This document shows, one piece after another, positions 14,714-19,691 of a stretch of DNA of 19,691 nt. The notes under the pieces are model-generated. The model saw nothing but the letters and a program-made list of their open reading frames with translations. It made no database searches and was not told where the DNA came from. How positions within the stretch are numbered: the stretch's first letter is position 1; each line of letters opens with the position of its first letter. This DNA is from CAISIP01 sp046594635 (lineage in GTDB: Bacteria > Pseudomonadota > Gammaproteobacteria > Burkholderiales > Burkholderiaceae_C): contig JBKJRR010000032.1 of assembly GCA_046594635.1 (NCBI GenBank), positions 1-19,691 on the forward strand, given 5' to 3'. The translations under genes were made by a program, and so were the position numbers.

Positions 14714-15259
14714 GTGCGGATTTTGCTGGTGGCCTTGCTAGGCGCCTTGCTCGGGGTCAACCGCGAGCGCTACGGCAAGGCGGCCGGGTTGCGCACCCAC
14801 ATGTTGGTTGCCATGGGCAGCGTCGCATTCGTTATCGCACCGCTTTTTGCCGGCATACCGATTGCTGATCAAAGTCGTGTGATCCAGGGGGTGATCGCTG
14901 GTATCGGCTTTCTAGGTGCGGGCACCATCATCACACACAGGAACGACGAAGAGGTGATTGGGTTGACGACGGCTGCCAGTGTATGGATGACGGCGGCGAT
15001 TGGTGTGGCCTGTGGTTTGGGGCGCGCTTCGACTGCCAGTATCCTTGCAGTGCTAGCGTGGATGGTTCTCAGCATGGTCGACCGTTTGTCCAACATTGTC
15101 CGGTCGAATAGGCGCGGCAATGATGAGGCGCCACAAACCTATGCGGCGACGCTCCGTTGTCCGACAGCCATCACGGGGGCCATGGGAGACCATTGGTACG
15201 CTGCAGCCTTGCGGCTGACCCGACTTGATGGTCGTTGTTGGTGCCAGACCATTGTCTGA
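14714..15259 (+). CDS. MgtC/SapB-family membrane protein, 5' end probably frameshifted
   Basis: This integral membrane protein of the MgtC/SapB family shows the signature segments GVNRERYGKAAGLRTHMLVA, VIQGVIAGIGFLGAGTI and VIGLTTAASVWMTAAIGVAC. It has about four hydrophobic helices, as usual. MgtC proteins are linked to growth at low Mg2+ and to ATP-synthase control in pathogens; a role here is unknown. The called start is GTG 14714 (181 residues), the only usable in-frame start. However, the same frame reads APEATRVT directly upstream, which looks like family sequence. An ATG overlapping the previous stop (14677) is out of frame by one base, so a one-base insertion or sequencing error is likely. 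The C-terminus after about residue 135 is not family-typical. Confidence 0.8.
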   Translation: MRILLVALLGALLGVNRERYGKAAGLRTHMLVAMGSVAFVIAPLFAGIPIADQSRVIQGVIAGIGFLGAGTIITHRNDEEVIGLTTAASVWMTAAIGVACGLGRASTASILAVLAWMVLSMVDRLSNIVRSNRRGNDEAPQTYAATLRCPTAITGAMGDHWYAAALRLTRLDGRCWCQTIV

Positions 15260-15299
15260 ACAAAGCAGCACAACACCAATGAAACCAAGGGAGAAAATC

Positions 15300-15521
15300 A
15301 TGCTGACCACAGTTCACGCCACTGTCACTACGCGTCCTGCGCCATCCGCCATGGGCCAGGCGCAAGTGGCACAGTCCGACCCTCCCACCATTCCACAGGA
15401 GATGCCACCAAACCCGGTCACGCCTGAGCCGCCGGCGCATCCTATCGAGTCCCCACCCTCTGAGAATCCTGTTCCCGTGAGGGAGCCGCCCACGGTCAAG
15501 CCACCTGTGGCGACGCTTTGA
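15300..15521 (+). CDS. Small proline-rich protein
   Basis: This 73-residue frame starts at ATG 15300 with AAGGGAG 6 nt upstream, which is strong support. From residue 28 onward it is a Pro/Glu/Val-rich, disordered sequence with segments such as PPTIPQEMPPNP and EPPAHPIESPPSENP. It has no signal peptide, membrane helix or cysteine. It starts 41 bp after the MgtC-like gene on the same strand and may be co-transcribed. Similar short Pro-rich proteins occur in Burkholderiales; no function is known to me. Confidence 0.6.
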   Translation: MLTTVHATVTTRPAPSAMGQAQVAQSDPPTIPQEMPPNPVTPEPPAHPIESPPSENPVPVREPPTVKPPVATL

Positions 15522-15554
15522 GGTCTCGCTGCGCCGTCGACGGCATCGCAGGCC

Positions 15555-16226
15555 CTAAGAGGCCAATGTGAAGCGTAAGTCGATCTGCGCGTCTGTTCGC
15601 TGAAGTCCCACGCCTGACTGTTCGGCAACGGCCTGCAAGTCGTCCCAACCGATCGTATTTTCGCTGCTGGCAAACGGCGAGAGGTCGGAGGTTGCAAGTG
15701 GGATCCATGACGCTACGATGAGAGGGCTGTTGTTCCCTTGAGGTAACGCACGCAACTGCACTGCCACCGGACTCTTGGCGTTGTCCAGAATGGCAAACAG
15801 CGTAGCCATGAACATTGTGCGTAAGCAGGATTGCGAGGCGAGGCCAGGGGCGACGGCGATCTGGTTGTCTACTGAGCTGCCACGAATGGCGAACTCAGCG
15901 CTGAGCAACCAGGTGCATTGTGACGCCTCATCGGCGATAGACGCCGTTTCCGTCTCTGATGGTTGAAACCAGCTCATCACGTCGGTACGAACGGCCACTG
16001 CAGCCTTGCATGCGTGCTGCATATCAGCGACCTGCCTGGACAGGGCAGGGATGTCGAGATTCGGGCGCTGCAGGTGTCGTGAAAATATCCCCGCAAGCAT
16101 GCTTACCGGCTGCATGGAACCTGCCAGCTTGTGGGTTGCTGACGGAACGAGGCGCCACAAAATCCTGTATCGCACCGCGTCGGCGCGCCATACACCAGGG
16201 TGGGGAGTGACGGCGGCGTCGGTCAT
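15555..16226 (-). CDS. Putative phosphotransfer or dimerisation-domain protein downstream of the histidine kinase
   Basis: The 223-residue frame has near its N-terminus RILWRLVPSATHKLAGSM, with His32, followed by a second helix ending in a long LxxxVADMQHACKAAVAVR segment. This resembles the histidine-containing two-helix hairpin of kinases (HPt or DHp type). The C-terminal half (SAEFAIRGSSVDNQIAVA, TMFMATLFAILDNA) could be a degenerate ATPase-like domain, with ALFAILDNA in place of the N-box, but no G boxes are seen. It lies 102 bp downstream of the NarL-type kinase on the same strand, so a role in that signalling path is likely. No clear Shine-Dalgarno precedes the ATG, so the start is uncertain. 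The family assignment is inference. Confidence 0.6.
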   Translation of the reverse strand: MTDAAVTPHPGVWRADAVRYRILWRLVPSATHKLAGSMQPVSMLAGIFSRHLQRPNLDIPALSRQVADMQHACKAAVAVRTDVMSWFQPSETETASIADEASQCTWLLSAEFAIRGSSVDNQIAVAPGLASQSCLRTMFMATLFAILDNAKSPVAVQLRALPQGNNSPLIVASWIPLATSDLSPFASSENTIGWDDLQAVAEQSGVGLQRTDAQIDLRFTLAS

Positions 16227-16289
16227 GGAGGACAGGTTCTTGATGCACCGGATTGATGCGGGTTCTCGAACGATAGGCTGATGATGGTA

Positions 16290-16333
16290 ACTGCATCATC
16301 ACTGCATCATCACTGCATCATCACTGCTTCATG
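16290..16333. repeat. Four tandem 11-bp repeats (ACTGCATCATC)
   Basis: Three exact copies of ACTGCATCATC (16290-16322) and a fourth, diverged copy ACTGCTTCATG (16323-16333) lie head to tail. The TGA stop of the histidine kinase (16329-16331) is inside the last copy. It therefore forms the 3' end of the kinase gene and the spacer to the next gene. Confidence 0.9.
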
Positions 16334-17714
16334 AGGGCTGGACGAACCTCCAGGTCGTGGCGCGCACAGTCTCGTGGCGGGTTTGCGGTTCCACCGGCAA
16401 CAGGGCCGTCACGACAGTCCCGGTCCCGGGGGCGCTGCGAATCGTCAAGGCCCCGGCATGTGACTCAACGCGAAAGCGCATGCCCAGCAGTCCGTGTCGG
16501 CCAACTTCCACCGATGACGCATCGAAGCCGCGGCCGTTATCGACAATTGCCACTTCGACCCGTCCGGCATCGGCAGTGCGAACCGAGACGGTCGCTTCGC
16601 TGCAGTCGGCGTACTTGCTGATATTCGTAAGTGACTCCTGAACCAGGCGAAAGATCGTCAATTCGACATCCGCAGCCACCCGCACCGGTTCCACCTGTGC
16701 GTGCACCGGCACACCAAGAGTGGCGGCGACATCGTTGCATAACAACTCCAGTGCGGGTGCCAGGCCGAGCTGGTCGAGTGAAGACGGCCGCAGGTTCTCG
16801 ATGATGCGTCGCTTCAGCGCAATGCCTTCGCTGAGCCGTGCGTCGACAGCAGCCAGACGCTCGCTGGCCGCTTCCGGCATCGGCGTGATGCGGCGCAAGC
16901 GAGAGAATTCGAGTTTCATTGCCGTAAACAGGCCACCCATTTCATCATGCAGCTCACGCGCCAGGCGCGCGCGTTCGTCTTCCCGCGCCGTCACCAGATG
17001 ATCGGCCAGCTCTCGCAGCTTAGCTGTGCGCTCAGCGACCAGGGCGGCCAAACGGGCCTTTTCCTCTTCCTTGTCGCGATCCGTTTGGCGCAGGCCGCGT
17101 ACGAACAGCATCATGGCAAGCAATGTCAAACCCATGAGCGTATAGATCGCGAGCCGACTGCGCATCAACGCGTCGTATAAGGACAGGCGGGCCGTCTGTT
17201 GCATGGAGGCAGTGCGCTGTAGCGCGTGATCGAATGCGTCGCGCATTTCCATGCGTTCGCGCAGGGTAGCGAACCCCGCCGATTGGCGCCTGGCCTCCGC
17301 CTGCTGCCCGGTAGCAGCCAGTTGTTGCCATGCGTCTAAACGTTCCATCTGCCTGACTATGGGCGCGCGCATCGCCTCTACCGACATCGTACCCGCCGCG
17401 TCGAGCCGCTGAATCAGGTCGAAAGCCTCCTGCAGGATGCGGCGCACTTTCTGCCCGGTTGCCTTTTGCCGTTCAGCCTCCGACAAGCCGCCGGAGAGAA
17501 GGTAAGTGTGGGTCGCGATCTCATGATCGGACAGCGACTGCAGCAGTTCCGCTGATTTGATCCGGGCATCGGTCAACGCGATAGCCCCGTCCATGGTGGC
17601 TTTCGAACTTCGGTATGTGGTCTCCGTGATAGCCACACCCGCAATTGCAAAAGCCAACACGAGTGGCCATACGAAGCGTGTTCGCGCGACGGGCTCAATG
17701 ATTCTCTTAAACAT
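16329..17714 (-). CDS. NarL-type sensor histidine kinase with CHASE3-like sensor
   Basis: This 461-residue membrane kinase has a helix at about residues 14-31, then a periplasmic all-helical region of about 150 residues typical of CHASE3 (SDHEIATHTYLLSG, then repeated amphipathic helices). A second membrane helix (about 186-205) follows, then a short coiled linker. The HisKA_3 box is EDERARLARELHDEMGG with phosphorylated His256. The ATPase has N-box QESLTNISKYA (Asn364), G1 DNGRGFD (392-398) and G2 GRHGLLGMRFR. HisKA_3 kinases pair with NarL/FixJ response regulators; the one starting at 19266 is the obvious partner. AGGAGG lies 6 nt before the ATG. It is divergent from the Crp/Fnr gene. Confidence 0.95.
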   Translation of the reverse strand: MFKRIIEPVARTRFVWPLVLAFAIAGVAITETTYRSSKATMDGAIALTDARIKSAELLQSLSDHEIATHTYLLSGGLSEAERQKATGQKVRRILQEAFDLIQRLDAAGTMSVEAMRAPIVRQMERLDAWQQLAATGQQAEARRQSAGFATLRERMEMRDAFDHALQRTASMQQTARLSLYDALMRSRLAIYTLMGLTLLAMMLFVRGLRQTDRDKEEEKARLAALVAERTAKLRELADHLVTAREDERARLARELHDEMGGLFTAMKLEFSRLRRITPMPEAASERLAAVDARLSEGIALKRRIIENLRPSSLDQLGLAPALELLCNDVAATLGVPVHAQVEPVRVAADVELTIFRLVQESLTNISKYADCSEATVSVRTADAGRVEVAIVDNGRGFDASSVEVGRHGLLGMRFRVESHAGALTIRSAPGTGTVVTALLPVEPQTRHETVRATTWRFVQPS

Positions 17715-17785
17715 GCGAAGCCTCCTGAGCCTTGCTCTTGGTTGGCAAATTCAGCTTCGGATCGGAGCTCGCGTTTGTGGTCTGA

Positions 17786-17809
17786 GCGGCGTGGCGCCAA
17801 ACACGCCGC
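17786..17809. repeat. 8-bp GC-rich hairpin in the kinase 5' leader
   Basis: GCGGCGTG (17786-17793) pairs with CACGCCGC (17802-17809) around an 8-nt loop. It lies 72 bp upstream of the kinase start, inside the 300-bp spacer between the kinase and the Crp/Fnr gene. No T-tract follows on either strand. Confidence 0.45.
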
Positions 17810-17911
17810 CCGTCGGAGCGAGTGGAGTGTTCGATAGTGTTACCGAGGCTGTGCGCACGTGGGTGTTGATGCATGGGGTGGGTGACGATAGACCCCTTTG
17901 CGAATCAGAAA

Positions 17912-17949
17912 GATGTGATTTCACATAGTGCAGCCTTGTATGATGTGAT
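17912..17949. promoter_or_regulatory. Candidate operator of the Crp/Fnr gene: GATGTGAT direct repeat
   Basis: GATGTGAT occurs at 17912-17919 and again at 17942-17949, exactly 30 bp apart (about three helical turns). The first copy is part of TGTGA-TT-TCACA (17914-17925), whose arms equal the CRP half-sites but with a 2-bp instead of 6-bp spacer. The second is inside GTAT-GATGTG-ATAC. They lie 70-105 bp before the Crp/Fnr start, a likely place for autoregulation or divergent control of the kinase gene. Confidence 0.4.
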
Positions 17950-18017
17950 ACCTCCTGACCGGTGTGACCAGGCCGCGCTGGGCCGGTCGTGTGAATGGCA
18001 GACAGGAAGGACTCCCG

Positions 18018-18764
18018 ATGAGCGCCGCGACTCCGTGTATCAGCTGCCCGTTACGCCCAATTGCGTTGTTTCTGCCGCACACCAAGGACGAACTGGCGCT
18101 GGTGCAGTTTCTCAAGCGCCGTGAAATGGCACTGGAGGAAGGCGACACGCTGATTCATGAGGGTCAGAAAGACACCCGCTTGTTCACCCTGCTAGAGGGC
18201 TGGGCCTACCGGTTCAAGACCCTGAGTGACGGTCGGCGGCAAATCCTGAACTTTCTGCTTGCCGGTGATTTCATCGGCGTGCAACAAAAAATGGGTGGCC
18301 AGGCCGCCCACGGCGTTGTGATGCTGACTGCCGCCCGGCTATGCGTGTTCGATCAAGATGCCTTGTGGGAATTGCATCGCAACCAGCCGACAATGGGGTT
18401 CAACGTCACTTGGCTTACGGCACATGAGGAGTCACTTGTCGATGACAACCTGCTGTCCATAGGCCGGCGCAGCGCCGAGGAACGTATTGCCACCGCGTTG
18501 ATCCTGCTTTACAAGCGCGCTGCCGCATTGGGCGGCCACGCCGAAGAACCAGGGCGTGGTGTCGTGTTTCCGCCGACCCAGCAACACCTGGCAGACGCCA
18601 TGGGCATGTCGTTGGCACACACCAACAAGACCTTGCGCAAGCTGCAGCGACGTGACTTGTTCCGCATTGCCGATGGGCGACTCTACTTGATCGACCCCAA
18701 GGCGCTGGCCCAACTCGCTGATCTGTACGGTGATGGACGCCCGCCCGCGCGTCCTCTGGTCTGA
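18018..18764 (+). CDS. Crp/Fnr-family transcription regulator
   Basis: This 248-residue regulator starts at ATG 18018 with AGGAAGG upstream; the frame is open 18 codons further but without a site. The N-terminal half is a cyclic-nucleotide-binding-type beta barrel (EGDTLIHEGQKDTRLFTLLEG, GRRQILNFLLAGDFIG). The C-terminal half is a winged helix-turn-helix (PTQQHLADAMGMSLAHTNKTLRKL). It has a CxxC near the start (C7, C10) and Cys109. This recalls Fnr, but the remaining N-terminal cysteine of the Fnr cluster is missing, so an iron-sulfur oxygen sensor of the usual kind is doubtful. It could sense redox state, nitric oxide or something else. A GATGTGAT repeat lies upstream. Confidence 0.93.
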   Translation: MSAATPCISCPLRPIALFLPHTKDELALVQFLKRREMALEEGDTLIHEGQKDTRLFTLLEGWAYRFKTLSDGRRQILNFLLAGDFIGVQQKMGGQAAHGVVMLTAARLCVFDQDALWELHRNQPTMGFNVTWLTAHEESLVDDNLLSIGRRSAEERIATALILLYKRAAALGGHAEEPGRGVVFPPTQQHLADAMGMSLAHTNKTLRKLQRRDLFRIADGRLYLIDPKALAQLADLYGDGRPPARPLV

Positions 18765-18780
18765 GCGCGCGTCAGGGGCG

Positions 18781-18960
18781 TCAGCGAATGGTTCCCGGGG
18801 CGGTCACCGTGCCGTCCGAGAGGCGAACGCAATAATCTATCAGGTCCTCGATCTCGCCCGATTTGTCAAACACGCGGTCTGCACCCAAGTCCGCGCAGCG
18901 CCGTCGAATATCTGCAGTGGCATAATTCCTTAACACCACCCGTTTGGCCTGCGCCTGTTT
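18781..18960 (-). pseudogene. C-terminal scrap of a response-regulator receiver domain
   Basis: Minus-strand translation between two stops gives 59 residues with no start codon at the front. The core VVLRNYATADIRRRCADLGA followed by DRVFDKSGEIEDLIDYC is the last part of a receiver domain: the VVVLTNY strand 4 region, then the conserved Lys of strand 5 (FDKS) and helix 5. The acidic pocket and the phosphorylated Asp are lost. A TGA directly precedes residue 1, and no matching sequence continues in the other frames up to 19065. It ends 17 bp after the Crp/Fnr stop, on the opposite strand. It is a deletion remnant of a second response regulator. Confidence 0.7.
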
Positions 18961-19193
18961 TCACTTGGTGGTCACGGCTGGATTTAGAGGGTTTCTGCAT
19001 GAATTTCTGCCTTGGTAGGGTTGGTGATGCCAGGAGCCGCCGGATGGTCTGGATCGACAGGATCAAGTTACCAAAAGCAAAGTTCAGTGACTATCGGTGC
19101 GACGCCCAATGTTGTGTCGGACAGTGCGGACACGGCGCAGGTTGTGCCCAGCGCATCGCAACGATGACACTTTGGTTCCGACCAAGCAGTTTG
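18961..19193. other. Spacer with no recognisable gene
   Basis: No convincing coding sequence is seen on either strand between the receiver-domain scrap and the response regulator. Short frames exist but look like none I know. CGGACA occurs twice, 9 bp apart (TCGGACAGTGCGGACA, within about 19117-19132), flanked by GTGTC and GACAC; significance is uncertain. Confidence 0.5.
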
Positions 19194-19207
19194 TAGGACT
19201 ATTCCGA
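19194..19207. promoter_or_regulatory. RcsB-like box upstream of the response regulator (TAGGACTATTCCGA)
   Basis: This site matches the RcsAB consensus TAAGAATATTCCTA at 11 of 14 positions by my count and lies 58 bp before the response-regulator ATG. It suggests that the regulator controls its own gene, and it shares its half-sites with the boxes near 10271-10307 and 13021. No database scan was run. Confidence 0.4.
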
Positions 19208-19265
19208 TCTTGCTTCGCGCCTTGCACCGACTAGGGAAGGCCAGACGCATGCCTAGACTGACGAG

Positions 19266-19691
19266 ATGATCAGAATCGGCATTGTTGATGACCACGCGAT
19301 CGTGAGGCAAGGCTTGCGCCACTACCTCGCTGAGCATGTGGATTTGCGCGTCACTGGCGAGGCGAACAATGGACGCGAGGCTTTGGCACTGGCGCAAATG
19401 GGCGACGTGGATGTGATGTTGCTTGACATTTCGATGCCTGACCAAGGGGGGGTCGAGGCACTCAAATCCATACGGGTGCGTTTCCCCGATTTGCCGATCG
19501 TGATTCTCAGTGGATTTCCCGAGCACCATTACGCGCCCACCATGCTACGACAAGGTGCAAACGGCTATGTCAACAAGGATTGCGATCCGAAGGAGATCGT
19601 CAACGCCATCCATACGGTTTTTCGTGGACGCAAGTACATCAGCCCCGCAGTGGCCGAATTGCTTGCGGAAAAAGTCGCGGGCAACCCCGAC
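19266..19691 (+). CDS. NarL/FixJ-type response regulator (5' part, cut by the window end)
   Basis: The first 142 residues are visible and the frame is open to the end of the window. The receiver domain is complete: acidic pair D8-D9 (IVDDHAIVRQGL), phospho-acceptor Asp54 (LLDISMP), Ser82 and Lys104 (GYVNKDCDPKEI). The text after it (AIHTVFRGRKYISPAVAELL) is the linker typical of NarL/FixJ regulators, so a LuxR-type DNA-binding domain should follow outside the window. The ATG at 19266 has only a weak Shine-Dalgarno. The likely partner is the HisKA_3 kinase 1.5 kb away on the other strand. An RcsB-like site lies 58 bp upstream. Confidence 0.95.
   Translation, partial: MIRIGIVDDHAIVRQGLRHYLAEHVDLRVTGEANNGREALALAQMGDVDVMLLDISMPDQGGVEALKSIRVRFPDLPIVILSGFPEHHYAPTMLRQGANGYVNKDCDPKEIVNAIHTVFRGRKYISPAVAELLAEKVAGNPD

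Noticed and set aside
16290..16333. CRISPR array
   Set aside because: The 11-bp units are directly adjacent with no spacers, so this is a simple tandem repeat.
19068..19529. 153-codon minus-strand frame
   Set aside because: It overlaps the receiver domain of the response regulator in antisense; the receiver motifs settle the strand.

Overview
The window is a GC-rich bacterial chromosome segment. Protein resemblances (a DnaG primase, a PF15887-type zinc peptidase, small stress-type proteins, a NarL-type two-component pair) and base composition suggest a betaproteobacterium of the order Burkholderiales, probably Comamonadaceae-like. This placement is inference from recognised families; no 16S or database match was available.

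Left part (1-8060), ordinary metabolic chromosome. On the minus strand, an Ldh2-family malate/lactate dehydrogenase is followed after 44 bp by DNA primase dnaG. Past the dnaG stop lies an extended -10 promoter pointing out of the window, where rpoD would be expected. Divergent from the dehydrogenase is a plus-strand AMP-forming acyl-CoA ligase. Then three minus-strand genes follow: a lipoprotein gamma-glutamyltransferase, a VOC (glyoxalase-fold) protein and a short-chain dehydrogenase of the 3-hydroxyacyl-CoA dehydrogenase type.

Middle (8100-9600), tRNA-Val(GAC) and a gene-poor scar. The tRNA has a clear -10 box and a terminator. About 580 bp downstream lies a broken N-terminus of a phage-type integrase, then a truncated toxin-antitoxin-like gene pair. 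This looks like the remains of a mobile element that used the tRNA as its integration site.

Right part (9600-19691), a cluster of envelope and stress-type genes. It holds a glycine-zipper protein divergent from a cardiolipin synthase (two HKD motifs); a zinc-ribbon metallopeptidase preceded by an 18-codon coupled leader; a secreted protein with two copies of a ~93-residue domain; an MbcA/ParS-like protein; an MgtC/SapB membrane protein with a probable 5' frameshift; and a small proline-rich protein. Next come a CHASE3 NarL-type histidine kinase, a downstream protein that looks like a kinase dimerisation/phosphotransfer domain, a divergent Crp/Fnr regulator, the C-terminal scrap of a receiver-domain protein, and the start of a NarL-type response regulator running off the window.

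The most interesting idea is that the response regulator and the envelope genes form one regulon. Sites resembling the RcsAB box (a NarL/FixJ-family operator, TAAGAATATTCCTA) occur before the response regulator (19194-19207), between the glycine-zipper and cardiolipin synthase genes (two copies near 10271-10307), and between the peptidase and repeat-protein genes (13021-13034).
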